Source: Gossypium raimondii (Eukaryota > Streptophyta > Magnoliopsida > Malvales > Malvaceae). Taken from it: DNA of 64,000 bases. Made by a program: the position numbers and the translations under genes. Below are positions 33,656 through 47,475 of the stretch, piece by piece; position 1 is the first letter of the stretch; each line of letters starts with the position of its first letter. The notes beneath the pieces were generated by a model, which was given only the letters and a program-made list of their open reading frames with translations, ran no database searches and was not told where the DNA came from. Where the stretch lies: assembly GCF_025698545.1 (NCBI RefSeq), contig NC_068565.1, positions 8,618,001 to 8,682,000 of the forward strand, written 5' to 3'.

Positions 33656-36569
33656 AATGTAGAAAGGCTGCTAAAGAAAATTTTGCAAATAGCTTTTAAT
33701 ATGTAGATATTAAATGGTTTTGAGTTAGTTAAAAATGCATGTATTTAGGTGATTAAAATGGGAAAGCATATCTTTTGTGTGACGAAAGCAGTTCCTGTAT
33801 CGCACCCATCCCTTCCACATCTCATGCATTTCATATGATTCAACAGCCGCTATATGGATGGGGCGCCGTATTTCCCCTTTCTTTACTTATGGATTCTCCA
33901 TTTTTATTTTTTAAAATTTAGCAATGTGCTGCATTTTAATATTTAAAAATTAAATATCAAATTTAATAGAAGTAACAATATTATCTATTGTATTTTTAAA
34001 TTTTAAATTCCAACAACTAAATAGATTAAACTATTTTTTCATCCTGTGTAATTCACTATATATTTATTAATTTAAAATAATTTTGAAACCAGTTTGGCAA
34101 ATAAAATGATTAACAATAAAACTGATCTTTTGTCTTCATTTATGATGTTATAATAATTGCAAAAGAAAATGATATTATTTTAATTAACAAAAATAAATAT
34201 TTATGTATGTATTTTTAAAAAATATTTTAATGTAATTTCATATAAATTAACACATATATACCAAATAATATTCATGTTTTTCATAAATCTATAACTATGG
34301 TAAAATTTTTTAAAAATATATCAATATAGAAAAAAGTAATAAAAGACTATAGTATCGTATATATTTATATTGATATATTGTTTAAGATATTATTATCTCT
34401 CACATACTTTATATGATTTTTTAATAATAATAATAAGAATAACGTTAATAACTCAAAAATGGATAGTAATTGACATTAGAGGTATTTGAGAGTGACTGAA
34501 CACTGCCTAACTACGTAGAATTACTGTTTCAGAAAAATAAAACCAAACATTTTTTATACTTGAAGAAAAGAAAACTTTCCGTATTGGAAGCAGTTTGGGT
34601 GATATATACTATAGGCTGCTACTTACAAACCATGGTTGGAATAACAGTTCAATTACGATATGGTCAATTCGCCTATATCTATGATTGGTCCACATCTTTT
34701 CATCTTTCCTTTTATGCCTCATCATCCACTCCTTTCTTCCATTATTTGTGTAACTTTTTGTCTATTCTTGTATGTTACATACACAGTCTCAGGTTTTAAT
34801 GCCACTCATATATAATGTTGTTGAGGAAGAGTTGGGAAGATGTAGGATATTGGTAGTAGAATTATGGTGGGTTTTATTGGGATGTGATAAGATGAGCCTC
34901 AATCATGTCTTGAAGAGTTTATGGTAAATATTTTATTACACGTGAGTTTGGATGTGATGAGAGAAATCTCCAAGTAAATCTTAATGTGATTTGACGATAT
35001 CCATGTGGTATGTAGGAGTCTTTGGTTAGGCGATTCATCAAAATGATTGATCTAATCAAATGCTTTGGAGGAGGTAGCTATATATATTTAATGCTGTGTT
35101 TAAGTTCCTCATTAAGATGTTTGATAAATTAAAAAATTAAGCGTTAAAAAAAATTAAGGGTGAGAGTACTTGGGTAGTCCCTCTAATATCAAGAAGGAAG
35201 CAAACAAGTGTCTCTATTGAAAATATGGACCAATCAAATCCCTATACTTTTAAAATTGATAACGGTGTTAATAGAAATCATCCAAGATTATGACATATAT
35301 TGACGAAAATAATTATTATTTTTAATATAATGTGATTTTTAATTAAAAAATACATGTATTGAATATTAATTTATTATAAAACTGAAATTTTATTTTACTT
35401 TAATTTACTAATTACTTTAGCAAATAAATTAAATATGATTGGTTATATTTAATAAAATTAAGCAAAAATGAAAATGGGTCGATTTTTAAAAAACTATTTC
35501 CCAATTTTGTTTTTAGTTAATAGTTCTTTTAAAAGTGATATGTCAACTTTTATAACAAATTAATATTTTCCACTTATTATTAAATAAAATCTACATCATA
35601 TTAAATAATCATTATTTTATTATATCCTAATCATTGTCATCAATGCCATCTATATCATATTAAATAATCATATCCTAATCATCGTCATCAATGCCATCAG
35701 TATTTTAGATGATTTCCGTCCACACTGTTAACAATTTTACCAACTTGCTTTCGTTCCACCTTAATTGCTTCATTTTTAATTAACACAGCAACTAATTACG
35801 GAATTTCACTGAATTTAAGTTCTATATTTCATGAGTGTAAAATTTAGTTAGATAAATGGAAATTTTAAATTTAAATTATTTTTATTTTATATGTTTACCT
35901 TTATTTTTTTTAAAATTTACATTATTTTAAAACATAATAGTAAAATAAAAATAATTAAAAATATATATTAAGTGATAATTAACTCTTATCTATTTATCGT
36001 TTTCTACATTTTTTTATAAAAAATTGTCAACTCAATCAAAAAATTAACAAAAACTCATTTTTTTACAAAACAAAAATATATTATAATAAATAAATGTAGG
36101 AAAACAAATTAAAAAAATTCAAAATCTTAATATTACTATTTGGATCCAAATTACATGCCTGTCTTGTATGAAATTTGTAAGATATGTTGAAACACAAAAC
36201 CAACCCCTTTATAAAGATATTATAGGTTCTTGTTGACTTCTAGGTAGTTGGAACCTATATGTCCTTAATGTTTTTTAATTGATTTCTCAGCATATTTATA
36301 ATTTTAGGTAAATATTACTACACTAATGAAGTATTTTTAAGGTCATTGTCTTAACTCAATCATTTCTGCTGCGATCTTAATTAAAAGGTATTTGTCTTTA
36401 ACTAAATATTGTGCACCATTTGTTCTTCTCCTAATCTTTTTTTTTTTTCCCACTCAAAGAACATTGCAGACAACAAAAATATGAAGCAACATTACTGTTT
36501 TGCATTGATGCAGGTGGAGACAGGGAGAGAGAGTGAGTGATATACATAGGATTGGTAATAAAACTGAAA
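33656..36569. other. Intergenic, AT-rich
   Basis: No gene is supported. A short tandem duplication lies at 35590-35698. The remaining frames are short and of low coding quality. Confidence 0.5.
35590..35698. repeat. Two-copy direct repeat
   Basis: CATATTAAATAATCAT and ATATCCTAATCAT, then GTCATCAATGCCATC, occur twice, the second copy lacking about 16 bp. A local duplication of unknown origin. Confidence 0.75.
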
Positions 36570-37314
36570 TCAACCTAGGTATTGTACTACCATTGACAAT
36601 GGAACTAAACAAAGACCCTTTTTCTTCAGTTGGGTTTCATCGTTTCTCTCATCTGTCTGTCCTGATGAACCGCTTCCTTTGTTCTTCTGTAATAACAACA
36701 TTAATCAATAATAAACCCCATTAATTAATCAAGACGAAAGGATAGTTTCTTTACCTGAGGTTTGTCCATAGCATCTTTCACCTTCAGGTTCTTATCAAAT
36801 TGGTTCTCCATGTTAGTGTTACAAATCTATAAAAGAAAAAAGGGAAGTTGACATTTTAATTTCATTTTTCTAGTTTGGTTAATATAATGTTTAAATGACT
36901 AAACATGTAAATTATGCATAGTATAAGGAGTAAAAGAAGAATTTGACCAAAATAAAAGGAGGTGAGGCTGACCTTGGGGCTGTTAACAGGAGAGCTAGCA
37001 GTATCTTCCAAATCATCATCAACAAAACCGGCAGCAGGTGATCCATTATTCTTCCTTTTCTTGAAACTCAACCTGCTCTTCTTACAGCTTTTATGATCCA
37101 AAGCATGTGGTCCAGCCGCAGAACAAGCTGCATCAGACAGCAGCGATGATGTTTGGTAATTGATGTAAGAAGAACAATAACAGCTGCTGCTGTTACCATC
37201 CATCTGGATATCATTTGAGAAATCTTGAAAATACATAGTCCAACTACTTTCCTCAGGAGTTTCATCACCCACTGGGGATGATGGTCTAAACATTGAATTC
37301 ATGGAGTTCTCCAT
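36570..37314 (-). CDS. VUP1-like protein (vascular-related unknown protein family)
   Basis: Exons on the minus strand: 36973-37314, 36755-36826 and 36570-36686, joining in phase to 531 nt (176 aa). The start is ATG 37314 (MENSMNSMFRPSSPVGD). Two blocks identify the small plant VUP family: ESSWTMYFQDF at residues 22-32 and KKGLCLVPLSMVVQYLG at the C-terminus. Between them are a Ser/Cys-rich stretch and a basic cluster KKSRLSFKKRK (about residues 80-90) that could be a nuclear localisation signal. Introns are GT-AG. Arabidopsis VUP1 affects vascular development and hormone responses when misexpressed; its biochemical role is unknown. The gene looks intact, and membership is inferred from the two conserved blocks. 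Confidence 0.8.
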
Positions 37315-39464
37315 ATGTGAGAGGAAGAAAGAGAAGTTGAGAAGTGATAAATAAAGCCCTTCCCACCTGCAAATATGTACGTGTATATATATAAAGAAAG
37401 AGAAAAAGAAAAGACAAGTTTGAGAATAATAGAAGAGTAAGAGATAGGAATGTTGGTGGGATTGATGTGGACCAAATACTAACACAGATTATTATTATTA
37501 GATTAGAGGGAGTTTGGGGGGGGGGGGGGAAGAATGTATGTAGGTATGCACCAACATAGACCAATATTTTCTTAAAATTCCTTCCACTAAAATGCTTTGA
37601 ATCTCTCCCTAAAGTCGCTTTGTTAGACCCAATAGATTCTAACACTAATTAAAACAAACATGAATTTACAACAGTATAAATGGATACTTCTCTCGTAATC
37701 AAATTAAACTATTATCAGGGTGACTTTTTCTTCATTGAAAATTAAGGAAAGGGTCTGTATTTTTCTCAATCATTCGTTCAAATACATACATCCTTCCATT
37801 ATTGGAAGGATATTTGATAATTAGTTGCAGAATTTGACTTCAACATTATACATTTTCTTATCTTAAAATATATGTAGTTTATAATATTATTAAAGTTTCT
37901 AAATTAGTATCATTAGCTGATAAAACACCAATTAAACTTGAAAATGATAAAAAAAAACTGTAAAACATTTCCATAAGAAGAATTTCATGGGAAAAGGGCG
38001 CAATGTGTTGATGGTGGGATCCCATTAGCAAATTTGTAACATGAATTTGGAAGGTTTCATTGTTTTATACAAACATCTTGAACTGTCATTTACTACATTT
38101 TACAACCTTGTCGTTTGGCCCATTTTTATCTAACTGCTCCTTAAATACCAAATTTCCCTTTTCTATTATAAAATACATTAACATTAGTTTTTAATAATCT
38201 AAGGCTATTGACTTTTGATTATTTATACCACAATTTGGTTAATTAGAAGATTTGGTGAAGATTTGCTTCTAATTTTAATAACATTCTTCTTTATGTCAAC
38301 TGTCCAAATAAAACCTTCATCATGTTGGGAAGTATTAGAATTAATTGTCATCTTCTTTAATTTAGCAATGAGATTAGATGTTATAGCAGTGAGATATGTG
38401 TTTGGATTCAAATATAATGATATATCGACTATTATGTAAAAATAGCTTTTGCAGATTTATGATGTATTCATTTACTACTTAAATATAATCTAAAACGTGT
38501 TTAATAAAAGGAAAAATAAAATAAGATAAAGCGTAAAACTCTAAAAAAATGCTTCATTGGAGGCGTGAGCATGCGGTGAAATATTGAGCCTTTACTGTGT
38601 TTCAGTACTCCAAACTCATAGCGCTAAGTTAAACTTCAGAGAGATTTCAAAATAAGGTAAGGTTGAGATTAATTATTGTAGTTTTAGTGTGATACATATT
38701 TGTATTTAAATTTAACAATAGTGGTGAAATAAAAAAAAATTACAAATAAGAATATTGAGGATGTGTTTGATAAATTATTAATATTTTTATTTCATTAAAA
38801 ATAAAAAATTTTAACATTTAATTTTTAAATGTGTTTAATAATCCTATTAATTTTTTAACTAATACAAAATTTTGTTAAAAAACTATTGAACAATATAAGT
38901 ACGTAAATAACTATTTTTCACTTAATATTAAAAATGTTAGGTTAATGTTATTTTAGAAATTAAATTTGAAAAAAAAAAGAGATATCCAATAATTAATTTT
39001 ATTAACATATTAAGTACTAAAAGTTCCACCAAAATGTGGGTGACATGGGCAGCTGTTACTTAAAATTTTCATCTCCTAATCTAGGGTCGGTTTGATGGCT
39101 AGAGTGTTTATCGTTTCAGGTGTGGTCTAAGTTTGAGTTGAGCTAGTCGCTTTGTTGTTAGGGTTTTACCCTCCTCTTGTTTGTAATTCACCCAAAAAAA
39201 AAAATTCAAATCCAATTTTAATACTTATCGACATAACTTTAATGAATTCGCAAACCCAATTAAAATAATTATTTCAATCGATATATTCATATTTATAAAT
39301 TTAAAATCAAAGTATCTTGAGAGAAAATGATAATGACATAAATGGTTCTCATTTTCTTTGACATGAAGAAGTGAAATCTAGGGGTATAGACATGAGTATT
39401 CAAGAATATGTATAGTTCTAAAATTAGGGGTTGTAAATCATATACTAAAATTTGGTAATATAAA
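37315..39464. other. Upstream of the VUP1-like gene and intergenic
   Basis: A G13 run near 37516-37528 lies in the probable promoter region. Near 39080-39200 a segment ending in a poly(A) tract resembles the 3' tail of a retroposon. No coding sequence is supported. Confidence 0.4.
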
Positions 39465-39590
39465 AATTATGTGCGGTTATCTCATCCCTTAATTATGAGG
39501 TCGGAAAGGTTAGGGGTTCGATTCTCGTTCATGAGAATGAAATACATTTCATGGTAAATTATTTACCTTTTCAAAAAACAACGAATACGT
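39465..39590 (+). mobile_element. tRNA-derived SINE-like element
   Basis: A tRNA-like head with an A-box-like GGTTATCTCATCCC and a B box GGTTCGATTC (39515-39524), then a short body. The cloverleaf is not complete, so this is not a tRNA gene. Ends are approximate. Confidence 0.45.
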
Positions 39591-40448
39591 AATTTAGAAA
39601 AATAGTTGGTAATGTAAGGTTAGAGAGAGGGGGGGCTTTCACCCTTCAATTTCTATGATAAAAACACAAGATATGAAGGATTGCATTTATTTTCCTCCCC
39701 TGTGTGTATCATTTTACGTACCCAACATTTCCAATTAACTTAATTGAACAAAATACAAATTGGTTTTATTTTAGAAACATTTATTCCACTTGTGTGTAGG
39801 ATTATTTGAACTGAAATTGAAGATATAACATCACTGTCGGGCCATGACTTGTTCAAAATTCAATTTATATGTACATATGGGGGACTATTTCTTACAGTTG
39901 CGTGGGCCTCTGAATGAAAATTTAGATAAGAATTATGATATAGCACGCTTCTTGCCTAACACTATTTCCTATCAGTTTCTTTACCTTTTCTAATGTTTGC
40001 CTTCTTTTGTTATGAAATGAACCAGAAATTAAGGTTGAGACTCTTTCATTTTTTAATAATGTGTAGTTCAATTAATTTGTAAATAATATTACTTTATCAA
40101 AAAAACAAAAACAAAACTGGTCTCCTTCCTTGGATAAGATTTGAAAGAGGGCAGCAAAGCAACCCTCTTTTACTCGAGAACTATCTTCAATGTTTGAAGC
40201 TTTTTATGTCCTCACTTTATCATTCCAATAGCTATTTTGAGAACAATAATCAAATTAAAATTTTTTCCAAAATCTTGATTTCCCTTTTCAAAATTTAGGA
40301 AACAAAAGATTAAACTTATTTAAGTTTATGATATATTGTTTTTATTTATGTATCATGTAATTTATATCATATGAAAATTAAATATACTATAGTATAATAT
40401 AAATATTAAAAAATATATTATGTATGTTTAAATTTTTATTATACATTA

Positions 40449-40935
40449 GTGATCACCAACCCGAGTCCTAAATAGGATCGAGTCACCTACCCGTAACTCG
40501 GATAGGTCCCACCAGAAGATTGAGTGCGAAGCGAGCCACAAGAGGACAGCAAGACGAGTTCGCGGGCCCTGCTCGCAAGGCAAAGCCAAGGACCTAACTC
40601 GTAACGCAAGGCCACAGTTCTAGCTCACAGGGGCCTAGGGAGCTCACAGAAAGGGCTGCGTGCTCCGCATGCCACCCAGACACATGTCCAACAAGTACGG
40701 AGCTCGCCTAGAATAGAAAGGACCGCGTGCTCCATAGACACATGCCCAGCAAAATGGAGTTCGCAGAGAATGTGAATACTAGGAGACAGAGAATGTTAGT
40801 ACTAGAGGCAGTGGAGTTAAGATAAAATTGTGGGGCCCTATCATGAGCTGTAATAGCATTTGTAACATGTATAAATACTCGAACACTCCTATCAATAAGA
40901 CACGAGAGAAAATATTACTCAACAAATTTAATAAA
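40449..40935 (+). mobile_element. LTR-like fragment, GC-richer island
   Basis: A 490-bp segment with much higher GC than its surroundings. It ends in a promoter-like TATAAATACTC (40870) followed by an R-region-like stretch, as in retrotransposon LTRs or TRIMs. No partner or coding sequence was found. Confidence 0.4.
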
Positions 40936-43912
40936 AGCTTATCTATTAAAAAGAACTATAATGACTTATTTAGATAAGCTTTTATAGTATTTTTATACTT
41001 AAATAAGTTCATTTGCTTTAATCTATAGTCATTATAGTTTAAGGTTGTTTTAAATATATAAGCCTTTAATAAAAGAAAAAATATATATAATGGTTATTAA
41101 ATAAAAATAATTATATCTTTTAGAAATAAAAAAACAATATAGGTAAATTTTAATGAGTTTGAATTAAATATTTACAAATATAAAAAAATTTAGATAAAAT
41201 TTGAATCAAACCGAATATTAATATTATATGTAAATTTGATATGAAATAGGCACACATTTGCAAATCTAAATTAAAAGGGGGCTAGGGTAAGAAATTCGTT
41301 AGCATGGAACAAAAGCTTGCATGCTTCAACATTTGTGGTCCATTCTTAATAAGATAGTTTCCCTGTGAATTGCTTGGATTCAGACCTATATGGTACTAAA
41401 GGGAAGGATTATACAACAGATTTAAGAATAGTTCCAATCAATTTAAAATAGCGATGTTGACGAGATTAATGTAACAATGAGATTGCATCCCTTCTCTAAC
41501 TTGACCAGTACAACTTGAAATGAAGTTGCCTAGAATGGCTCCACAAGGGATCATTCCTAAACAAGTGAAAGCCAACCCACCATAAGCAGAAAAGCGACCT
41601 TGCCGATTTCAAATTTTTTCTAAAAAAATGCCTCCATTCCCTTGGATCTACCTCCACCCCCTCACAAGCCACCAAGATCAAAAGAGTATCGCTAATGCAG
41701 ATTCCATGGAAGAACGATTTTACCCCATGAAAATCATCCAACACTCCCACTGAATCAAAAAAGTGAATTGACAATCATTGAAAACCCGACAAAGTCAAGA
41801 AGAAAGCAGATCTCCACCCTCAGGTTAATAATATTTTGCTTCAATGCTCTCATTTTAACACACACCCTAAACCACATAAGCTTCAACATTACACCTTTGT
41901 CATGAAGATAGAGCAGCATATAGATAGCCATGAATCGGGTTCAATAAAAGAAGAAAACTCCCATATGCCAGAGCTCCAAGGATCACATCAAAGTGTCCCT
42001 CCCGATCCATTTATCGAGACGCCATTGATACCAAATCCTCCAGAACAGCATCTTCGTCCCCATCAGTCTAGGTCCCCAAAATAATATTACCCAACCCCAA
42101 CGCTTGCTTCGCCTCTTAAAAAGATCATCTTGGAAAAATCCAATTAACAAAACTGTTTATAGTTATAACAAAAGTTTAAAATTTTTAAAATCGAGCTAGT
42201 TTGTAATATTTTTATAACAGTAATTTTTTTATAGAAAATTAATTGTGTTTTATGCGAGAAGGATTCAAGTTGATCCTGACTTTCAATTGATTGGTCTTCT
42301 ATGCTATCCTTGTATCTCAAATTGTGCTAAGTGTGAGCTCGAACAACACGAACCAAACACTGAATAAGAAACGATATTATTACTTTCAGTTGGAAAGTAA
42401 TTCTCTCAATAGAAATCGATAAAAATCGTAATTTCTAAAAAAAAATAGAATTTATTCTAAATAAATAAATTACCACTATTTTTTGGTAGAATAATGATAA
42501 CTCAATAATTAAGAAATGTATGTATTAGGTCAACCGGTGCCATCTATCTATAGGGAGAGAAAAGAATCCTAGTTAAACAAGTCCTTAAAAAATAATATTT
42601 ATTTAATATAAAACACTCTCCTAATCTAACTAGGAGAGAGGTGGGCTGCATACCCTAGTTAACAATCTTAGGGTTGTCGCCCCTAACTTATCAATTGAGG
42701 GGGGTTTGGGCCTTGGGTTTGGGCCTCTTATGTATTGGATCTAATTATATGTGCTTCCTAAATTTTTGATCCAACATTTTATAATTTAATTCAACTCAAT
42801 ATTTTTTTCTTTATCCCAAAATAAATATTATTATTCATTTAATTAATTAATTAATTAAATTAACTAAATTAATTTCTCAATTAAATATTTTTCAACCCAA
42901 TTCTAATTTTATTAAAGTCATGATAACTTTACTATAAATGAATCAATATATTTTTTATTCATGATTCATAGTGACTAATTAATTTAATTCCATTAAATTC
43001 ATTTCTATATTTAGTGAGAAAACATATTCATTTGTGAATGCGACTCATTTATCTAGCTTTATCATTTCCATTTATTTCATTTATTTGGTTCTACATGCAA
43101 TTTATTTATGGTTTTAATGAGCTAACTAAGTGACCGATTGAAAATATATAATTAGGGATCAAATTATTTATATTTAAGTTACTGCTTTTCATCTATTAAT
43201 TATAAATTTATTTTATCACGAAGTCATTCCACTATAGTATTTTGACCGAACTTTCCGTAATTCATACCATTATGAAAATTACTTAATAAGTGTTCGTCTA
43301 ATGACCCTATCATAAGTGTGCTATTCTCTCAATATGATATAATTTATCTCATGGTAACCATTACAGCTTCCTTTATGAAAAGTCAATTACTATAAAATAG
43401 TAAACAAGTCATTTATCACAAAGATAAGTGATCCGTGGCCACATTTGCTTTTCATCTATCATGTAATACCGATGAGAGGATATCATCTACCCATTAGTTG
43501 AGTTATGAATTTCACTATTGTAAATGATACTATATACTGTAAAAGTCGTATACCCAGCTCATATATTTTCAGTTCCTCATCTATTTAAACTCAAGCTTTT
43601 ACTTACATAAAAGTATATAAGTCACACATACATAGTTCATCATCGGGTTAGGATTGAGGTATGTCACATTATAAATGTCATAAGTGAATAAATTTATAAA
43701 TGGATATAATATTTATTCTACTTGGTCCTCTATGATATATTGTCAGTCTAGTCAATCACAGCTATGTCTTTATCTTTTGGGAGTCATCCGCTTCGATACT
43801 CAAGACAAAACATCTCCCCAATTAGACTTGATATACAACATATATATTAATCTTTCAATCAATTTGTTAATTTTCAATTAGACTAAAAACATATTTAGAT
43901 TATCTATTGTAG
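40936..43912. other. Intergenic, probably old repeat sequence
   Basis: Open frames at 41496-41774 (minus) and 41836-42084 (plus) have no recognisable domain. From about 42480 to 43912 the sequence has the look of an old retroelement interrupted by the 12.4-kb element: its continuation resumes at 56326. Confidence 0.35.
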
Positions 43913-43917
43913 CGACC

Positions 43918-46073
43918 TAAAAATTTCGGGTACGGGCGCTAGTCGAAGTAATTGTTTGAAAATTTGAAAACCGAGTCTCGATTTTATTATAAAAAAAAGG
44001 GAGTCGCCACCGATCTTTTTTCTAGGTGTGATCGGACACCTAATAAATTTTCTTTTTTTAAGAAAAATTTATTTTTTAAATTTTTCTAAAAAAGAGGTAA
44101 TTTTTGGTCTACGTGAAAATCCAGAGAAAATTAGAGTTCGGGAGTCGATTACGCGCGAGGAAGGTATTAGCACCCTCGCTACGCCCAAAATTGGTATCTC
44201 GTTAAATGCGCGTTGTCTTCACTTTCAAAAATACGAGTTCAATTTAATATTTAATCGTGATCCGATTAAAACACGAGAAATTTTTTAAAAAACACGAGAA
44301 TTTTGGAAACACAATTTTTTTTAAAAACGAAAATTTATGAAACACTAGATTTTTTTGAAAACACGAAAATTTTCAAAACACCGAAATTTTTTAAAACAAG
44401 AGGATTTTTGAAATACGAAAAATTTGAAAACAATAAAATTTTTGAAATACGAAAATTTTAGAAACACGAAAATTTTTGAAACACAGAAGTTTTTAGAAAA
44501 CACGAAAAATTTTGAAAATTGGAATTTTTTTTGAAAACACGAGAATTTTTGAAAAACATGAAAATTTTTGCAACACGGGAATTTTGGAAAACACGAAAAA
44601 TTTTCCGATTTTTTTATTAAGCACGTATCGTATTTAACACTAATCGATGATATTCACTCAACATAGCAATGAAATCAACGAATTAGTGTCAAATCAATTC
44701 GTTGCCTTATTTTTGAAAACACGAATATTTTTTTGAAACACGAGAAAAATTTTTGAAGAACGAAAATTTCGAAACACGAGAATTTTTTTCGAAAACACGA
44801 ATTTTTTTGAATATTTACAATTTTTAAAAGGACGTATCGTATTTAACATAAACCGGTGATATTCACCCAACATAGCGATGAAATCAACGATTTAATGTTA
44901 AATCGATTCGTTGCCTTATTTATTAAAATTATTTAAAATTAAATTAAATTAAATTAAATTAAATTAAAAACATAAATACAAAAATATAAAAGTGCATAAA
45001 AATACCAATAATATTAAAACGAAATGGCATAAAAATACATGCATTTAATTAAAAATGAAATAAATAAAATTACCGAAAATGTCCGAAATACGAGCTTCGC
45101 CGAACGGGTTACACAAATTAAAACCCCTTTTTTCTTTTTTTCCTCTCTTTTTCTTTTTTCTTTTTTTTTCTGGATTGGGCTGGCCTGTTGGGCTGCTGCT
45201 AGGCTTGGGGGCTGCTGGGCTGCTGCTGCACTGGGCCTGGGGGTCCGCTTGGTCTGCTGCTGCGCTGGGCCTGGCCTGCTAGCTGGCTGGCCTGCTGGGC
45301 TTGCTAATAAGTGGCCTGCTCTTTTTTTTTTTTGCTTTTCTCTCTTTTTTTTTTTTTGGTTTTTTTTGGGCTGCTTTGGGCTTGATTATTGGGCTCACTG
45401 GGTCGGGTTGCGGGTCAGCTAGGTCGGGCCGAATTCGGGTCGGGTCGGCCCGATTTAAATTTTTTTTCTTTTTTCTTTTTTTTCCCTCTTCCTTCTTCTT
45501 CTCTCTTTCTTTCTTTCTTCTTCTTCTTCCTTCTTCTTCTTCTTCAAAACCGAGCCCCCACACCGTCGCTTCTTTCACGCCGCCGTTCGAGCTGCCACCG
45601 TCGACTCCACCGGACCTTTCTCTTTCCTTTCCTTTCTCTCCCCTTTTTTCTTATTTTTGAAGCTTTTTTTTTTCTCTTTGAAATTTTTTTTTGGAGATTC
45701 GTGGGTGGGGGCCCCGATTTTAGGGGTAAAACACCCTTTATAGATGATTTTTCTTCTTTTTTGGGGAGCGGTGGCTAGGGAGAGGGAGGCCATGCCTTAG
45801 GCGGTGGCTGGAAATCACGGGGGTAGGTGTGCAAGTTGCTGCCAGAAGGACTAAATTGCAACTGCAGTAAAACTTTTGGGGCCAAAATGAATTTTGAGAA
45901 AATTTAGGGGTCAAAATGTAATTTCAAAAAGTTAGTGGGTCAAAATGTAATTTCAAAAAGTTTAGGGGTCAAAATGTATTTTTTGATTTTTTATTTTTTG
46001 AATTTTTTTTTGAATTTTTTTTAAATATATATATATAAACACGACAAAACCCGGACAAAATTTAGTGCTTACA
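43918..46073 (-). repeat. 3' LTR of the Tat-type element
   Basis: Begins TGTAGCGACC and ends AGTGCTTACA as read on the plus strand. It differs from its partner by a few substitutions and small indels, mostly in homopolymers. Long T-rich and CTT tracts (45120-45560) create false open frames. Confidence 0.92.
44270..44830. repeat. ACACGAAAATTTTTGAA-type degenerate array in the LTR
   Basis: More than twenty variants of an AACACGAAAATTTTTGA motif in succession, repeated in the other LTR at 54520-55080. AAAATTTT cores are self-complementary. Confidence 0.75.
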
Positions 46074-46088
46074 GCTGCCCCTCTTTGC
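46074..46088 (-). promoter_or_regulatory. Polypurine tract of the Tat-type element
   Basis: GCAAAGAGGGGCAGC on the minus strand directly precedes the 3' LTR, the place of plus-strand priming. Confidence 0.65.
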
Positions 46089-46190
46089 TCATCGCTGTGA
46101 AACAGGGATAGAGCAAAGACTTTAAAGCACTGAATTTTGTTCGACTATCCAAAATTTTTTATTATTATTTGAAGAACAGAAATTGAAAAT

Positions 46191-47475
46191 ACCTCGGCGT
46201 GTGGCCCGAGGCTCGACTCACCTATCGTAATATGAGTTGATTTTTTGAAAAAAAACAGAAATTTAAAAGAAATACCTCAGCGTGACCCGAGGCTCAACTC
46301 ACATCTGTAATATGAGTTGAGTTTTTTTTTTTGAAAAATAGAAATTTAAAAGAAATACCTCGGCATGTGACCTGAGGCTCAACTCACCTCTCGCATTATG
46401 AGTTGATTTTTTTGAAAAAACAGAAATTAAAAAAATACCTCAGCGTATGACCTGAGGTTCAACTCACCTCTCGCAATATGAGTTGATTTTTGAAAAACAA
46501 AAATTTAAAAGAAATACCTCGACGTGCGACCCGAGGCTCAACTCACCTCTCGCAATATGAGTTGATTTAAAAAAAGACATAAATTAAAAATACCTCAGCG
46601 TGACCCAAGGCTCAACTCACCTCTGTATTATGAGTTGATTTAAAAAAGACATAAATTAAAAATATTTCAACAGTGACTGAGGCTCAACTCACCTCAGATT
46701 ATGAGTTGATTTAAAAAAAGACATAAATTAAAAATACCTCAACAGTGACCCGAGGCTCAACTCACCTCAGATTATGAGTTGATTTTAAAAAGATGAAATT
46801 AAAATACCTCAACAGTGACCCGAGGCTCAACTCACCTCAGATTATGAGTTGATTTTTGAAAAAGCGAAATTTAAAAATACCTCAACAGTGACCCGAGGCT
46901 CAACTCACCTCAGATATGAGTTGATTTTTGAAAAAAAGAAATTTAAAATACCTCGGCGTGACCCGAGGCTCAACTCACCTCTGTATTATGAGTTAATTTT
47001 TGAAAAAAGAAATTAAATTAAAAATACCTCAACGTGACCCGAGGCTCAACTCACCTCTGTATTATGAGTTGATTTTTGAAAAAGCGAAATTTTAAAAAAA
47101 TACCTCAGCGTGACCCGAGGCTCAACTCACTCTCAGATTATGAGTGATTTTTGAAAAAGGAAATTTAAAATACCTCAACAGGACCCGAGGCTCAACTCAC
47201 CTCTGTATTATGAGTTGATTTTTGAAAAAGAAATTAAATTAAAAACTACCTCAACGTGACCGAGGCTCAACTCACCTCAGATTATGAGTTGATTTTTGAA
47301 AAAGCGAAATTTAAAAAATACCTCAACAGGACCCGAGGCTCAACTCACCTCAGATTATGAGTTGATTTTTGAAAAACATAAATTAAATTAAAAAATACCT
47401 CAACGGACCCGAGGCTCAACTCACCTCTGTATTATGAGTTGATTTTAAAAAAAAAACAGAATTTTTAAAAAATAT
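46191..47475 (-). repeat. 17-unit tandem array (about 76 bp) with two hairpins per unit
   Basis: Seventeen units of 70-83 bp start ACCTCRRCG or a variant. Each has a first inverted repeat, CCTCGG...CCGAGG or a variant, followed by TCAACTCA-N10/11-TGAGTTGA, then an A/T-rich linker. It lies in the 3' untranslated region just inside the 3' LTR. Such arrays are known in Tat/Ogre elements. Confidence 0.92.

Noticed and set aside
37316..37645. Frames upstream of the VUP1-like start
   Set aside because: They cover promoter sequence with a G-run, and the family N-terminus matches the ATG at 37314.
39465..39590. A tRNA gene
   Set aside because: The B box is good but acceptor and anticodon stems do not form; called SINE-like instead.
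41496..42084. Two short open frames on opposite strands
   Set aside because: No recognisable domain, start context or splice pattern; left as unassigned sequence.
45039..45793. Open frames of about 120-130 aa in the LTR (also at 55287-55995)
   Set aside because: They are made of T-rich and CTT tracts giving Phe/Ser/Leu or Lys/Glu runs. Several frames overlap on both strands; no domain.
46191..47475. CRISPR-like regular repeat
   Set aside because: Whole units repeat without unique spacers, the genome is a plant, and the array lies inside a retrotransposon.
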